From assembly GCF_023151555.2 (NCBI RefSeq), contig NZ_CP100425.1, positions 3,519,076 through 3,583,075 on the forward strand: a stretch of 64,000 nucleotides of DNA. The letters are read 5' to 3'. Each line of letters starts with the position of its first letter. Within the stretch, counting starts at the first letter, position 1. The position numbers and the translations under genes are program-made. Under the pieces are notes generated by a model. It saw only the letters and a program-made list of their open reading frames with translations, made no database searches and was not told where the DNA came from. Source of the DNA: Photobacterium sp. CCB-ST2H9. Lineage in GTDB: Bacteria > Pseudomonadota > Gammaproteobacteria > Enterobacterales > Vibrionaceae. Below are positions 16,138 through 26,273 of the stretch, piece after piece.

Positions 16138-17436
16138 ATGAATGTAAGAGCTGCTGCGGCCCAGGTGATTTATCAGGTTGTAGATCAAGGCCAATCGCTT
16201 TCGACGGCCCTGCCTGCGGCCCAACAAGAGATCAAACCCCGCGACCATGCCCTGCTGCAGGAAATCTGCTATGGCGTGCTGCGCTGGCTGCCGCGTCTGG
16301 AATCGGTGACTCAGGCACTGATGGATAAACCGCTCAAAGGCAAGCAGCGGGTCTTCCACCACCTGATCCTGGTCGGTCTCTATCAACTGAGTTTTATGCG
16401 GATTCCGGCCCATGCTGCGGTGGCAGAAACCGTGGATGCGACCAAACCCCTGAAAAAGCCCCAGCTGCGCGGCCTGATCAACGCTGTACTGCGTAATTAC
16501 CAGCGCCAGCAGGAGACACTGGATCAGCAAGCCATGAGCCACGATGCCGGCAAATACGGTCATCCGGGCTGGCTGCTGAATATGTTGCGGGCTCATTACC
16601 CGGAGCAGTTGGAAGCCGTCACGTCCGCCAATAATACCAAGGCGCCAATGTGGCTGCGGGTCAATCGCCGTCACCATACCCGTGACCAGTACCAAAGCTT
16701 GCTTGATGCTGCAGAGATCAGTGCCGCTGTTCATCCGCAGGCAGGTGACGCCCTGAAACTGGCCAGTGCCTGCGATGTCCAGCAACTGCCGGGCTTTGCC
16801 GAAGGCTGGGTGTCCGTGCAGGATGCTGCAGCCCAGTTAGCGGTCGATTACTTGCAGCCGAAGGCCGGCGAGCTGATCCTTGACTGCTGTGCCGCACCGG
16901 GTGGTAAAACCGCGCATATTCTGGAACGCGAACCGGGAGCCCGTGTAGTTGCGATCGACAGTGACGACCACCGCCTGCTGCGAGTCAAAGACAACCTGCA
17001 ACGCCTGAAGCTGGACGCTGAAGTACTGTGTGCCGATGCACGTTTTCCGCAACAATGGTGGCAGGGGGAAGCGTTCGATCGGATCCTGCTCGACGCTCCT
17101 TGCTCAGCCACAGGTGTTATCCGTCGTCACCCGGATATCAAATGGCTGCGGCGGGCCGATGACATTGCCGCACTGGCAACGCTGCAGGCCGAAATTCTGG
17201 ATGCGATGTGGCAGCAACTGAAGCCGGGCGGCACACTGGTTTACGCAACCTGCTCCATCATGCCGCAGGAAAACCGTGAACAGGTACTCGCCTTCCTGGC
17301 CCGCACCCCGGATGCAAGTCTGGCGGCTCGCGAAGACAATGGAAGCGACACAGCGCCGGGACGCCAGATCCTGCCCGGTGAATCGGATATGGACGGCTTT
17401 TATTACGCCGTACTGGAAAAACGTCCGTCAGTGTGA
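16138..17436 (+). CDS. rsmB: 16S rRNA m5C967 methyltransferase
   Basis: A 432-aa SAM-dependent enzyme methylating C967 of 16S rRNA. It has an N-terminal NusB-like domain (to about residue 140) and a C-terminal Rossmann methyltransferase with [13 protein letters not shown] (SAM motif), DAPCSATGV (motif IV Cys) and TCSIMPQEN (catalytic Cys of motif VI). The ATG at 16138 ([13 protein letters not shown]) gives the E. coli length (429) and has AGGA upstream. An upstream in-frame start at 16030 lies inside the terminator region and is unlikely. Confidence 0.96.
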   Translation: MNVRAAAAQVIYQVVDQGQSLSTALPAAQQEIKPRDHALLQEICYGVLRWLPRLESVTQALMDKPLKGKQRVFHHLILVGLYQLSFMRIPAHAAVAETVDATKPLKKPQLRGLINAVLRNYQRQQETLDQQAMSHDAGKYGHPGWLLNMLRAHYPEQLEAVTSANNTKAPMWLRVNRRHHTRDQYQSLLDAAEISAAVHPQAGDALKLASACDVQQLPGFAEGWVSVQDAAAQLAVDYLQPKAGELILDCCAAPGGKTAHILEREPGARVVAIDSDDHRLLRVKDNLQRLKLDAEVLCADARFPQQWWQGEAFDRILLDAPCSATGVIRRHPDIKWLRRADDIAALATLQAEILDAMWQQLKPGGTLVYATCSIMPQENREQVLAFLARTPDASLAAREDNGSDTAPGRQILPGESDMDGFYYAVLEKRPSV

Positions 17437-17450
17437 GTGACAGGGTGAAA

Positions 17451-17516
17451 GAAGCAGCATTGTTGACAAAATTGCAAAGTTAAGTCTTTGTGCAAACTGG
17501 CTAAAAATGCTGCTTC
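17451..17516. repeat. Nested inverted repeats between rsmB and trkA
   Basis: GAAGCAGCAT (17451-17460) is repeated in inverse at 17507-17516 (ATGCTGCTTC). Inside lies a second, imperfect dyad TTGCAAAG/CTTTGTGCAA (about 17472-17495), and the loop contains TTGACA (17463-17468). No U run follows, so this is not an ordinary terminator. It may be an operator or RNA structure controlling trkAH. Confidence 0.6.
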
Positions 17517-17597
17517 TCTCGCCAAGGCAGTGTACCCTAGGGCTTTTGCCCTTATTGGCAACTGTATCGATCTGAGACCATTTATCAGGCAACAGCT

Positions 17598-18974
17598 ATG
17601 AAAATTATCATCCTTGGCGCAGGCCAGGTCGGCGGGACGCTGGCTGAAAACCTGGTCGGCGAGAACAATGACATCACCATTGTCGATTCCAATCCGGAGC
17701 GGCTGCGGGAATTGCAGGACAAGTACGATCTGCGGGTCGTGCAGGGCTATGCCAGCCATCCCCGTACCTTACGCGATGCCGGCGCCCAGGACGCAGACAT
17801 GCTGGTGGCGGTGACCAATTCCGATGAAACCAACATGATTGCCTGCCAGATTGCTTTCTCGCTGTTCAACACCCCAAACCGGGTCGCCCGGATCCGCTCA
17901 CCGGAATACCTCAAGGAAAAACATCAGCTGTTCCATACCGACGCCGTACCGGTCGATCACCTGATCGCACCCGAAGAACTGGTCACCGGATATATCGAAC
18001 GTCTGATCGCCTATCCGGGAGCCCTCCAGGTGGTGGGCTTTGCCGATAACAAAGTCGGGCTGGTGGCAGTCAAAGCCTATTACGGCGGTCCGCTGGTGGG
18101 CAACGCCCTGTCGGCTTTGCGCGAACATATGCCGCATGTCGACACCCGGGTGGCAGCTATTTTCCGTCAGGGCCGACCGATCCGTCCGCAGGGAACCACC
18201 ATTATTGAAGCCGATGACGAAGTCTTCTTCGTGGCGGCCAGCAACCATATCCGCTCCGTGATGAGTGAACTGCAGCGGCTGGAAAAACCCTATAAGCGCC
18301 TGATGATTGTCGGCGGCGGCAACATCGGAGCCGGTCTGGCCAAACGGCTGGAAAACAGCTATAGCGTCAAACTGATTGAGCGCAACCCGCAGCGGGCGGA
18401 AAGCCTGTCCGAAATGCTGACTAATACCATTGTGTTCTGCGGAGATGCATCGGATCAGGAGCTGCTGAGCGAAGAACATATCGAGCAGATTGACGTCTTC
18501 ATTGCCGTCACCAACGACGATGAGGCCAATATCATGTCGGCCATGCTGGCCAAACGGATGGGGGCCAAAAAAGTCATGGTGCTGATCCAGCGCGGCGCTT
18601 ACGTCGATCTGGTTCAGGGCGGCACCATTGATATCGCGATTTCACCACAGCAGGCAACCATTTCGGCCCTGCTGACCCACGTGCGGAAAGCGGATATCGT
18701 CAACGTCTCCTCCCTGCGCCGCGGCGCCGCCGAAGCAATTGAAGCCATTGCTCACGGCGATGCCACCACCTCAAAAGTGGTTGGGAAAGCCATCGGAGAC
18801 ATTAAACTGCCGCCGGGCACAACCATCGGGGCCATCGTCCGCGGTGATGAGGTACTGATCGCCCACGACCGTACCGTGATTGAGCAGGATGACCACGTGG
18901 TGATGTTCCTGGTCGACAAGAAGTACATCCCTGATGTGGAACGTCTGTTCCAGCCAAGCCCGTTTTTCCTGTAA
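17598..18974 (+). CDS. trkA: Trk potassium uptake regulatory NAD-binding protein TrkA
   Basis: A 458-aa cytoplasmic gating subunit of the Trk K+ system. It has two RCK modules, each with an NAD-binding Rossmann motif (GAGQVGG at residues 7-13 and GGGNIGAG near 237) followed by a RCK_C domain. Length equals E. coli TrkA (458). trkH starts 6 bp after its stop, giving a complete transporter unit; in E. coli trkH is unlinked. Confidence 0.97.
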   Translation: MKIIILGAGQVGGTLAENLVGENNDITIVDSNPERLRELQDKYDLRVVQGYASHPRTLRDAGAQDADMLVAVTNSDETNMIACQIAFSLFNTPNRVARIRSPEYLKEKHQLFHTDAVPVDHLIAPEELVTGYIERLIAYPGALQVVGFADNKVGLVAVKAYYGGPLVGNALSALREHMPHVDTRVAAIFRQGRPIRPQGTTIIEADDEVFFVAASNHIRSVMSELQRLEKPYKRLMIVGGGNIGAGLAKRLENSYSVKLIERNPQRAESLSEMLTNTIVFCGDASDQELLSEEHIEQIDVFIAVTNDDEANIMSAMLAKRMGAKKVMVLIQRGAYVDLVQGGTIDIAISPQQATISALLTHVRKADIVNVSSLRRGAAEAIEAIAHGDATTSKVVGKAIGDIKLPPGTTIGAIVRGDEVLIAHDRTVIEQDDHVVMFLVDKKYIPDVERLFQPSPFFL

Positions 18975-18980
18975 GCAGCT

Positions 18981-20426
18981 ATGGTCAATTTACGTCCCAT
19001 TCTCTTCGTGATCGGGTTGGTGCTCTCCAAGATCGCCCTGTTCATGTATCTGCCCACCATACTGGCCTTCCTGACCGGTACGGGGGGCTTTATCGATTTT
19101 GCTACCGCAGTCATCATCACGCATATCGTGGCCTTTACCTGTCTCAGTCTGGGTAAAGTGAAGGAGTTCAAACTCGGGGTCCGGGATATGTTCCTGCTGA
19201 CCACCCTGGTCTGGACGGTCGCCAGTGCGTTTGCGGCGCTGCCCTTTATGCTGATTAACCACATCAGCTTTACCGATGCCTATTTCGAAACCATGTCCGG
19301 GATCACCACCACAGGCTCCACGGTGCTGAGCGGACTGGATGACATGGCGCCGAGTATTCTGCTGTGGCGTTCAACCCTGCAATGGCTGGGCGGGATCGGA
19401 TTTATCGTGATGGGGGTCGCCATCCTGCCAATGCTGAACGTCGGGGGGATGCGCCTGTTCCAGACCGAATCTTCGGACTGGTCGGAAAAAAGCTCGCCGC
19501 GGACCAAAAACGTTGCCAAGAACATTGTGACGGTCTATCTGAGTCTGACCCTCATGTGCATCCTGGGCTACATGTGGGCGGGCATGAACACTTTTGACGC
19601 CATCAACCATGCCTTTACGACGCTATCGACCGGCGGCTATTCAACGTCTGATGGCTCCATGAATCACTTTTCCCCGGCTGCACACTGGGTGGCGATCATC
19701 TTTATGTTTGCCGGTGGCCTGCCATTTCTGCTGTTTGTACAGGCACTGCGAAAACGCCACCCGGGCGCTCTGTTCCGGGATGCCCAGGTGCGGGGATATA
19801 CCATCACCATTGTGATCGTCAGTCTGATGGTCGCCATGTGGCTGTGCTGGCAGGATGGCTATGATTTCAGCCACGCGATCCGGGTGTCCATGTTCAACAT
19901 CATTTCCGTGGTCACCACCACAGGGTTTGGACTGGAAGATTTCACGGCCTGGGGGGCCTTCCCGACCGTTATTTTTGCCTTCATGATGCTGGTCGGCGGC
20001 TGCTCCGGTTCAACTGCCGGCGGATTCAAGGTCTTCCGTTTTCAGGTCGCGATTGCCCTGCTGCGCAAGCAGCTGATGCAGTTAATCCACCCGTCCGGGG
20101 TCTTTATCCAGCGTTACAACCAACGCCCGGTTACAGATGGCATCGTCCGTTCCGTGGTGGCCTTTGCCCTGACGTTCATCATGACCATCATCATTATTGC
20201 CGCGCTGCTGGCCATGCTGGGACTGGATCCGGTCACCGCCATCAGCGGTTCAGTCACGGCGGTCGCCAATGTAGGACCCGGCATGGGAACCGTCATCGGA
20301 CCGACCGGAAATTTTGCGACGTTGCCAGATGCTGCGAAATGGCTGCTCAGCCTTGGCATGCTGATGGGACGACTGGAGATCCTGACTGTGCTGGTGCTGG
20401 CATTCCCGGCGTTCTGGAAAAACTGA
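18981..20426 (+). CDS. trkH: Trk potassium uptake transmembrane protein TrkH
   Basis: A 481-aa inner-membrane K+ channel-like subunit, coupled to H+ or Na+ movement and gated by TrkA. Four pore loops with selectivity-filter glycines are visible, including TTTGSTVLSG, TLSTGGYSTSDG, TTTGFGLED and ANVGPGMGTVIGP, between about ten hydrophobic helices. Length matches the family (483-485 aa). Confidence 0.96.
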   Translation: MVNLRPILFVIGLVLSKIALFMYLPTILAFLTGTGGFIDFATAVIITHIVAFTCLSLGKVKEFKLGVRDMFLLTTLVWTVASAFAALPFMLINHISFTDAYFETMSGITTTGSTVLSGLDDMAPSILLWRSTLQWLGGIGFIVMGVAILPMLNVGGMRLFQTESSDWSEKSSPRTKNVAKNIVTVYLSLTLMCILGYMWAGMNTFDAINHAFTTLSTGGYSTSDGSMNHFSPAAHWVAIIFMFAGGLPFLLFVQALRKRHPGALFRDAQVRGYTITIVIVSLMVAMWLCWQDGYDFSHAIRVSMFNIISVVTTTGFGLEDFTAWGAFPTVIFAFMMLVGGCSGSTAGGFKVFRFQVAIALLRKQLMQLIHPSGVFIQRYNQRPVTDGIVRSVVAFALTFIMTIIIIAALLAMLGLDPVTAISGSVTAVANVGPGMGTVIGPTGNFATLPDAAKWLLSLGMLMGRLEILTVLVLAFPAFWKN

Positions 20427-20449
20427 TCTGCTGAATGGGTTGCCGGGCT

Positions 20450-21118
20450 TTACAGCCCGGCGGTCGGCGCCACATACCAGTAAATCGCCAGAAAGTGACA
20501 CACCGTGCCGCCCAGCACAAACAGGTGCCAGATAGCATGGTTATAAGGGATTTTTTTGTTCACATAGAACACCACCCCCAGCGAATACACCACGCCGCCA
20601 ACGGCCAGCAGCACCAGCCCGGCAGTCGACATGGCCATCGCCAGCGGATAGACCGCCACCAGAGACAGCCAGCCCATCGCCAGATAAATCACCAGCGACA
20701 GCCGCTTGAAGCGATAGACAAACGCGACTTTGAAAATGATCCCCAGCAGGGCAACCGTCCAGATCACCGCCATCAGGGTGACCGCCAGCGGCGTCCGCAG
20801 CGTGATCAGCAAAAACGGGGTGTAGGTGCCGGCAATCAGCAGGTAAATGGCACAATGATCCAGGGTTTTCAGAACCCGTTTCGCACTTTCAAAGGGAATG
20901 GCGTGGTACAGGGTCGATGCGAGATACAGCAAAATTATGCTGGCGCCGTAAATGCTCAGACTGGCAACACTCAGTGCATCAGCATTCACTTCAACCGCCC
21001 GCATCAGCAGCATCACCAGCGCCACAATGCCGAAAATCATCCCGGCACCATGGCTGAGGCTGTTGGCCATCTCTTCGGCCACGGAATATGAATAAGCAGT
21101 TTTCTGTTGTCTGGGCAT
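20450..21118 (-). CDS. trhA: PAQR-family membrane homeostasis protein TrhA (hemolysin III)
   Basis: A 222-aa protein with about seven hydrophobic helices. It carries the conserved residues of the hemolysin III/PAQR family: SHGAGMIFG (helix 1), [35 protein letters not shown] and [24 protein letters not shown], where the His residues bind metal. Recent work links TrhA to membrane energetics and fluidity rather than lysis. Single gene, convergent to trkH; a GC hairpin (20444-20461) lies at its 3' end. Confidence 0.9.
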   Translation of the reverse strand: MPRQQKTAYSYSVAEEMANSLSHGAGMIFGIVALVMLLMRAVEVNADALSVASLSIYGASIILLYLASTLYHAIPFESAKRVLKTLDHCAIYLLIAGTYTPFLLITLRTPLAVTLMAVIWTVALLGIIFKVAFVYRFKRLSLVIYLAMGWLSLVAVYPLAMAMSTAGLVLLAVGGVVYSLGVVFYVNKKIPYNHAIWHLFVLGGTVCHFLAIYWYVAPTAGL

Positions 21119-21164
21119 GAGCGCTATCCGCTGTCTTTATAATTCCAGCAGTATGGCACAGTTT

Positions 21165-21182
21165 AGCTTACACTTGTAAGCT
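21165..21182. promoter_or_regulatory. 18-bp perfect palindrome upstream of trhA
   Basis: AGCTTACA-CT-TGTAAGCT is a perfect 8-bp inverted repeat with a 2-bp centre. It lies 47 bp upstream of the trhA start codon and ~40 bp after the spo0M-like gene. Size and symmetry suggest a dimeric regulator site, but I recognise no known operator. Confidence 0.5.
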
Positions 21183-21223
21183 GAATTTCATGGCGCCGTT
21201 GTGACAACGGTGCCACACCTTCA

Positions 21224-22018
21224 TCACTGATCGTCAATCTGCTCCAGATACGCGAGAACCCGTTCCCCGGCCTCCGCCGGACTGACCGTCTGAGGGATTG
21301 CTAACTGCCGCTTGAGCTCACCGCTACCAAGCAGTCTGGCCAGCATCCCGCTGACGCCGCGCTGACGGCGATCGATGGCAAACCACAGTTTCAGGTAGTC
21401 GCCGTCAACCTGAGTGATCAGTTCCAGTTCCCGCCAGCAGCCGTGATAAGGACCGGCGACCGGAACAAACTCAAACACCTGAACAAAGGGCAGGGCGAAA
21501 CCATCTGTGGCTTCACATTCCACCTGCAACAGCCGGAATCCGGCCTGCTCAAGGGCAGAAAATACGGCATCCAGCAGCGGGTCCGGCCGTATCGTCAGCG
21601 GATCCTTGTCCTTGGGATCCAGCGCCAGCGGAATATCCAGGTGAGTTTCCAGCCAGACACCGGAGTCTCCAATGGTGATCGGCGTATTCACGGGCAGATC
21701 AAAACGGCAATCAAACTGGCGCTGCTCTCCCGCCCGGAGCGTGAACGCCTCCGGAAGGCTCCACTGCGCCAGAGTATAGGTCTGCTTCACTTTTTCCATC
21801 CGGCGTTCGCTGTCGCCTCGGCTGACCGGCATTTCGTCCTCATAGCGGCAGCACAAATACAGATGAATGTTATCTACCGCCTGATCCACTTTGCCACCTT
21901 TCACATCAATACGCACCGGCAGGCTCTCGCCGGGCAGCAGGACTTCCGTTTCCAGTACAGTATCAACTCTGGCACCGCCTAACCCCAGACTGGCCAGTGT
22001 TTTATGAAAAAGTGACAT
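21224..22018 (-). CDS. Spo0M-like (sporulation-control) arrestin-fold protein
   Basis: A 264-aa protein similar to Bacillus Spo0M and its many homologues in non-sporulating bacteria. The N-terminus (MSLFHKTLASLGLGGARVDTVLET) and the region ending near LDIPLALDPKDKDPLTI are typical of this beta-sandwich, arrestin-like family. Cellular role in gammaproteobacteria is unknown. The start at 22018 is chosen because AAGGAG lies 6 nt upstream; a second ATG sits 3 nt earlier. A GGC(G/A)CCGTTGT hairpin (about 21191-21214) follows the gene. Confidence 0.85.
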   Translation of the reverse strand: MSLFHKTLASLGLGGARVDTVLETEVLLPGESLPVRIDVKGGKVDQAVDNIHLYLCCRYEDEMPVSRGDSERRMEKVKQTYTLAQWSLPEAFTLRAGEQRQFDCRFDLPVNTPITIGDSGVWLETHLDIPLALDPKDKDPLTIRPDPLLDAVFSALEQAGFRLLQVECEATDGFALPFVQVFEFVPVAGPYHGCWRELELITQVDGDYLKLWFAIDRRQRGVSGMLARLLGSGELKRQLAIPQTVSPAEAGERVLAYLEQIDDQ

Positions 22019-22131
22019 CATGACTCCTTGTCAGTATTTATCGGTCACGCAAAGGTATGAAACCAGTTTATCTGCCCATTCCGACTTCATCAAGCCACCG
22101 GATTGATTGGTTTCAGGGTGCAATTGACCTC

Positions 22132-22140
22132 TGTTATAAT
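22132..22140 (+). promoter_or_regulatory. Extended -10 promoter of yihD
   Basis: TGTTATAAT is an extended -10 element (TGn-TATAAT) located 36 bp before the yihD start codon. The -35 region is weak, as often with extended -10 promoters. Confidence 0.65.
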
Positions 22141-22175
22141 CCCCACAAAGTATAAGCTTATAGAAGGAAGCTGGC

Positions 22176-22442
22176 ATGGCCGAACACCGCATCACAGAAT
22201 TACTGGCACTGCTCCAGCCATACTGGCAGCAATACCCAGAACTGAATCTGGCCGCCTTACTGGATCAACTGGCCAAAGAAGCAGGTTTCGTAGGACCGCT
22301 GAATGAACTCAGCGACGACATCCTGATTTATCAACTGAAAATGTGCGGTGAAGGCCAGGACTCCATGATTCCGGGTCTGGCGAAAGACTGCGAAACCGAT
22401 TTCAAAACGGCGCTGCTGAAAGCCAGAGGCGTGCTCAAATAA
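22176..22442 (+). CDS. yihD: YihD family protein (DUF1040)
   Basis: An 88-aa small soluble protein with the family sequence [16 protein letters not shown] and [26 protein letters not shown]. Function unknown. In E. coli yihD precedes srkA and dsbA; here the same order is kept but ccoG is inserted between yihD and srkA. A GAAGGAAG-type ribosome site precedes the ATG. Confidence 0.92.
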   Translation: MAEHRITELLALLQPYWQQYPELNLAALLDQLAKEAGFVGPLNELSDDILIYQLKMCGEGQDSMIPGLAKDCETDFKTALLKARGVLK

Positions 22443-22609
22443 ACCATATCATTAATAAGCTTTTATCCGTGCGTTTTTTGAGCGAGGTAGAATATTCAAC
22501 CAGTTAGATAAGATATAATCACGTTTTATTCCCAATGAACCATGATTGCCCAGGCCATGTACCCGGGCGACGAACGCCAGTATTGGCAATGCCCAAGGAA
22601 TGCAATGTC

Positions 22610-24040
22610 ATGAGCCAAGAGAGAATTAACATCAAGGATATCACTCCCAAGGAGTTTAATCCGAAAACCCATAAAGGCGGGGACGACCGCTTTAACCCAA
22701 GCAACCGCATTTATGTGCGGGCCATGAAAGGAGCTTACCAGCAACTGCGTCAGCGGATGGGCTGGCTGATGATGGGCCTGTTTCTGGCACTGCCCTGGAT
22801 CACTTACAACGGACGGCAGGGCATCCTGCTCGATATCGGCCGCCAGCAATTCAACATCTTCGGAACCACTTTCTGGCCACAGGATCTGACGCTGCTCGCC
22901 AGCCTGTTTATGGTTGCAGCTTTCGGACTGTTTTTTATCACCACCTTTTTAGGCCGCGTCTGGTGTGGCTATATGTGTCCGCAAACGGTCTGGACCTTTA
23001 TCTACATCTGGTTCGAAGAAAAACTGGAAGGCCCGGCCAACAAACGCCGGACTCAGGACGGTAAATCGCTGACCCGGGAACTGTTGGTGCGCAAGACTCT
23101 CAAGCACATTGCCTGGCTGGCGGTCGCACTGATCAGCGGTCTGACTTTCGTCGGTTACTTCCTGCCGATCCGAGAGCTGTTTGCCGATTTCTTTACCTTC
23201 AATGCCAGCTTCCTGGCTGCCTTCTGGGTCCTGTTTTTCACCTTCTGTACCTACGGCAACGCCGGCTGGATGCGTTCGATTGTCTGTATCCACATGTGTC
23301 CGTATGCCCGTTTCCAGTCGGCCATGTTCGATAAAGACACCTACATTGTCGGCTACGACGCAGCACGCGGTGAGAACCGGGGTCCGCGCTCACGCAAAAA
23401 AGATCCCAAAGAACTGGGGCTGGGCGACTGTATCGACTGTAACCTCTGTGTCCAGGTCTGCCCGACCGGAATCGACATCCGTGACGGCCTGCAATATGAA
23501 TGCATCAACTGCGGTGCCTGCGTCGATGCCTGTAATCAGACCATGGACAAAATGGGCTATCCGCGCGACCTGATCAGCTACACCACAGAGCACAAGCTTG
23601 AAGGCCATAAAACCAAAGTGATGCGACCCAAACTGATAGGCTATGGCGTGGTCATGCTGGCGATGTTTGGTCTGATGGCCTATCTGATTGCGACCGTGCA
23701 GCCGATGGGGCTGGATGTGATCCGTGACCGGAATCAGCTGTTCCGGATCAATACGGCAGGGCTGGTGGAGAATACTTACACCCTGAAAATCCTCAACAAA
23801 ACACAGCAGGATGCAACCTATAACCTGAGTGTTGAGGGGCTGGAAGGCGTCGAATGGTATGGCCCGAAACAGGTTCATGTGGAAGCGGGTGAAATCTTTA
23901 CCCTGCCGATCAGCCTGGGAGTCGACCCTTATGAGCTGGCTCGTCCGATTGTCGACATCCGCTTTGTGATGGAACAGCAGGACGACGACGACGTGAACCG
24001 CTTAGTCACCGACAGCCGGTTTATCGGTGAGCTGCGATAA
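22610..24040 (+). CDS. ccoG: Cytochrome c oxidase accessory protein CcoG (FixG/RdxA)
   Basis: A 476-aa membrane iron-sulfur protein that supplies reduced copper for assembly of the cbb3 oxidase. About five membrane helices are visible in total, with WCGYMCPQTVW and CIHMCPYARF Cys motifs on either side of the third and fourth. Two [4Fe-4S] motifs follow (CIDCNLCVQVCPTGID and CINCGACVDACNQ). The C-terminal Ig-like FixG domain follows the last helix. The ATG at 22610 has AAGGA upstream; an earlier ATG at 22535 has none. No ccoNOPQ genes are in the window. Confidence 0.95.
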   Translation: MSQERINIKDITPKEFNPKTHKGGDDRFNPSNRIYVRAMKGAYQQLRQRMGWLMMGLFLALPWITYNGRQGILLDIGRQQFNIFGTTFWPQDLTLLASLFMVAAFGLFFITTFLGRVWCGYMCPQTVWTFIYIWFEEKLEGPANKRRTQDGKSLTRELLVRKTLKHIAWLAVALISGLTFVGYFLPIRELFADFFTFNASFLAAFWVLFFTFCTYGNAGWMRSIVCIHMCPYARFQSAMFDKDTYIVGYDAARGENRGPRSRKKDPKELGLGDCIDCNLCVQVCPTGIDIRDGLQYECINCGACVDACNQTMDKMGYPRDLISYTTEHKLEGHKTKVMRPKLIGYGVVMLAMFGLMAYLIATVQPMGLDVIRDRNQLFRINTAGLVENTYTLKILNKTQQDATYNLSVEGLEGVEWYGPKQVHVEAGEIFTLPISLGVDPYELARPIVDIRFVMEQQDDDDVNRLVTDSRFIGELR

Positions 24041-24070
24041 GCCACATTTGGGTGCAAAGTTAAGTAAATA

Positions 24071-24093
24071 AAGGGCCGCTTACGGCCCTTTTT
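24071..24093 (+). terminator. Intrinsic terminator after ccoG
   Basis: AAGGGCCG-CTTA-CGGCCCTT followed by TTT. It separates ccoG from srkA. Confidence 0.88.
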
Positions 24094-24141
24094 CATTATG
24101 CTGTATACTGATGCAACCTTTTTAAAGATGGCTGTAACACC

Positions 24142-25131
24142 ATGACAGCACTAGATGATTTCAGCTTTGCCGACCTGACCCCGGATCAGCTGCTCAATGC
24201 ACTGGAAAGCATCGGCGTCTATGCCGCCTCCGGGCTGTTGCCGCTGAACAGTTATGAAAACCGGGTGTACCAGTTTACCGACGATGAAAACCGCCGTTTT
24301 GTGGTGAAATTCTATCGGCCACAGCGCTGGACAGATGCGCAGATCCAGGAAGAGCACGATTTTGCCGCCGAGCTGGCCGAGCAGGAAATCCCGCTTGCCG
24401 CACCGCTGATGATGTACGGCAATACACTGCACCACTTCGAGCAACACCGGTTCGCGCTTTTCCCGAGTCTGGGCGGACGTCAGTTTGAGGTCGATAATTT
24501 TGACCAGATTGAACAGGTCGGTCGTTTCCTGGGCCGGATCCACAAGGCAGGTCAGCAACGGACTTTTATCCACCGCCCGACAATCGGTCTGGATGAATAC
24601 CTCCTACAGCCCCGGAGCGTACTGGCACAGTCCGGCTTTATTCCGGCGCATCTGGAAGATGCATTTTTTCAGGATCTCGATCGCCTGATTGCCGCACTCA
24701 CTGAAAGATGGCACAACAACTGGCAGCCACTAAGGATCCACGGAGACTGCCATCCGGGTAACATTTTATGGAGAGACGGCCCGCTATTTGTCGATCTGGA
24801 CGATGCCCGAAACGGCCCTGCCGTTCAGGACTTGTGGATGCTGCTCAACGGCGACCGCGCCGATCAGCTGGCCCAGCTCGATACTCTGCTCGAAGCTTAC
24901 GGAGAATTTGCCGATTTTGATCCCCGTGAATTGCAACTTATTGAACCATTACGTGGTCTCAGAATGGTGCATTACATGGCATGGTTAGCAAAACGCTGGC
25001 AGGATCCGGCCTTCCCGCGTGCATTCCCCTGGTTTGCTGATGCAAAATACTGGGAAGGGCAAGTCCTTGCCATCAAAGAACAACTGGCAGCCCTCGACGA
25101 GCCGCCACTGCAGCTGATGCCCCAATGGTGA
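24142..25131 (+). CDS. srkA: Stress response serine/threonine kinase SrkA (YihE)
   Basis: A 329-aa choline-kinase-like protein kinase. HRDAN-type catalytic loop: [12 protein letters not shown] (about residues 199-210), followed by the metal-binding Asp in FVDLDDA. Length matches E. coli SrkA (328 aa), which counteracts MazF-related death and responds to Cpx envelope stress. dsbA follows by 73 bp, the same pairing as in E. coli. Confidence 0.94.
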   Translation: MTALDDFSFADLTPDQLLNALESIGVYAASGLLPLNSYENRVYQFTDDENRRFVVKFYRPQRWTDAQIQEEHDFAAELAEQEIPLAAPLMMYGNTLHHFEQHRFALFPSLGGRQFEVDNFDQIEQVGRFLGRIHKAGQQRTFIHRPTIGLDEYLLQPRSVLAQSGFIPAHLEDAFFQDLDRLIAALTERWHNNWQPLRIHGDCHPGNILWRDGPLFVDLDDARNGPAVQDLWMLLNGDRADQLAQLDTLLEAYGEFADFDPRELQLIEPLRGLRMVHYMAWLAKRWQDPAFPRAFPWFADAKYWEGQVLAIKEQLAALDEPPLQLMPQW

Positions 25132-25157
25132 TCAGTCTGACTTAAATCCGAACGCTG

Positions 25158-25174
25158 GTGCCTGTATCAGGCAC
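25158..25174 (+). other. Hairpin between srkA and dsbA
   Basis: GTGCCTG-TAT-CAGGCAC can form a 7-bp stem with a 3-nt loop; a GATTTTT run begins 7 nt after the stem. It may partly terminate srkA transcripts or stabilise the dsbA 5' end. Confidence 0.5.
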
Positions 25175-25204
25175 GGCATTGATTTTTCAGGGAGAACCCG
25201 ATAC

Positions 25205-25807
25205 ATGTTTAAACAACTTTTCGCACTGGCAACCGCAGCGCTACTGTCTTTTTCGGCTTATGCCACCCAGTTTACCGAAGGCGACTACTATCAGGTACTG
25301 GAACAACCAAAATCTTCCAATCAGGTGGTCACTGAGTATTTCTCGTTTTACTGCCCGCACTGCTACAACTTCGAACCCCTGATCCAGCAGCTGAAAACCA
25401 AACTTCCGGACAATGCCAAGTTCCAGAAAAACCATGTGTCCTTCATGGGCGGTAACATGGGTACTTCCATGAGCAAGGCTTATGCAACCTCCGTGGTCCT
25501 GGATATTGAAGACAAGATGATCCCGGTTCTGTTCAGCCAGATCCACAAGCTGAATAAAGCACCGCGTAACGACGAAGAACTGCGTCAAATCTTCCTGGAC
25601 AACGGTGTCAAAGCTGAGGATTTCGATGGTGCCTTCAACAGCTTTGCTGTGAACTCGATGGTCAATCGTTACAACAAAGGCTTCCGTGACAGTGGCCTGA
25701 CCGGCGTCCCATCGGTTATCGTCAACAATAAATACCTGGTAAAAACCGACAAAGTGAAATCAGCCGATGAGTACTTCGAGCTCATCAACTTCCTGCTGAA
25801 AAAATAA
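25205..25807 (+). CDS. dsbA: Thiol:disulfide interchange protein DsbA
   Basis: A 200-aa periplasmic oxidase that introduces disulfide bonds into exported proteins. It has a cleavable signal peptide (cleavage after SAYA, residue 20), the active-site motif CPHC at residues 50-53, and the cis-proline region [14 protein letters not shown] near the C-terminus. Ribosome site AGGGAGAA. The gene ends before a strong terminator. Confidence 0.97.
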   Translation: MFKQLFALATAALLSFSAYATQFTEGDYYQVLEQPKSSNQVVTEYFSFYCPHCYNFEPLIQQLKTKLPDNAKFQKNHVSFMGGNMGTSMSKAYATSVVLDIEDKMIPVLFSQIHKLNKAPRNDEELRQIFLDNGVKAEDFDGAFNSFAVNSMVNRYNKGFRDSGLTGVPSVIVNNKYLVKTDKVKSADEYFELINFLLKK

Positions 25808-25825
25808 GTCTGATTTCTCGATGAA

Positions 25826-25850
25826 AAAAGGGCCGGATGGCCCTTTTTTT
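25826..25850 (+). terminator. Intrinsic terminator after dsbA
   Basis: AAAAGGGCC-GGAT-GGCCCTTTT followed by a further T run. The symmetry lets it also serve the convergent gene at 25883-26167. Confidence 0.92.
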
Positions 25851-25882
25851 ATATCTAAATGAATCTGGAAAGCGAACAACCA

Positions 25883-26167
25883 CTAGATCCTGAGCTGTTT
25901 ACTGAGCCAGTCACAGGCTCTCATAGAGTAATACATCAAGAAAACAAACCCCAAACCTATCAGAAAAATAAGACCAATAACCAACCACTTATTTGTCATC
26001 TCCATTACGGGAGCATTAATATCCACACCAAATAAGTTAGGGAGCATATTGATAAATATTGTGACCAAGACGCCATCAATCGCAAATGCAACATTCATCA
26101 GTATGAAACGCAGAAAACGATAAAACTTTGTCCGTCCTTCTGCGATTGAAAATGGATGATCTTTCAT
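25883..26167 (-). CDS. Small membrane protein, unknown
   Basis: A 94-aa protein with two hydrophobic segments (about residues 22-48 and 62-82) and a basic N-terminus. It resembles no family I recognise. GGAAG lies 7 nt before the ATG, the frame is fully open between dsbA and comM, and no better frame exists on either strand. Its base composition is clearly more A+T-rich than its neighbours, which suggests a recent arrival or a lineage-specific gene. Confidence 0.6.
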   Translation of the reverse strand: MKDHPFSIAEGRTKFYRFLRFILMNVAFAIDGVLVTIFINMLPNLFGVDINAPVMEMTNKWLVIGLIFLIGLGFVFLMYYSMRACDWLSKQLRI

Positions 26168-26273
26168 ATCAACTTCCGATTTAAATACTCGTCAACATTA
26201 CCACCAAACCCAACAAATCAAACTAAAATCAATCTCTTAATTTAGCAACCAGCATTAAACGCAGAAGTTCGGT

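Noticed and set aside
15853..16785. 310-aa minus-strand frame across fmt and rsmB
   Set aside because: Antisense to two intact conserved genes, no ribosome site or domain.
20444..20461. Terminator GCCGGGCT-TTAC-AGCCCGGC at the trkH/trhA junction
   Set aside because: A strong hairpin, but there is no T run on either side and it overlaps the trhA 3' end. Listed only as a hairpin in the trhA entry.
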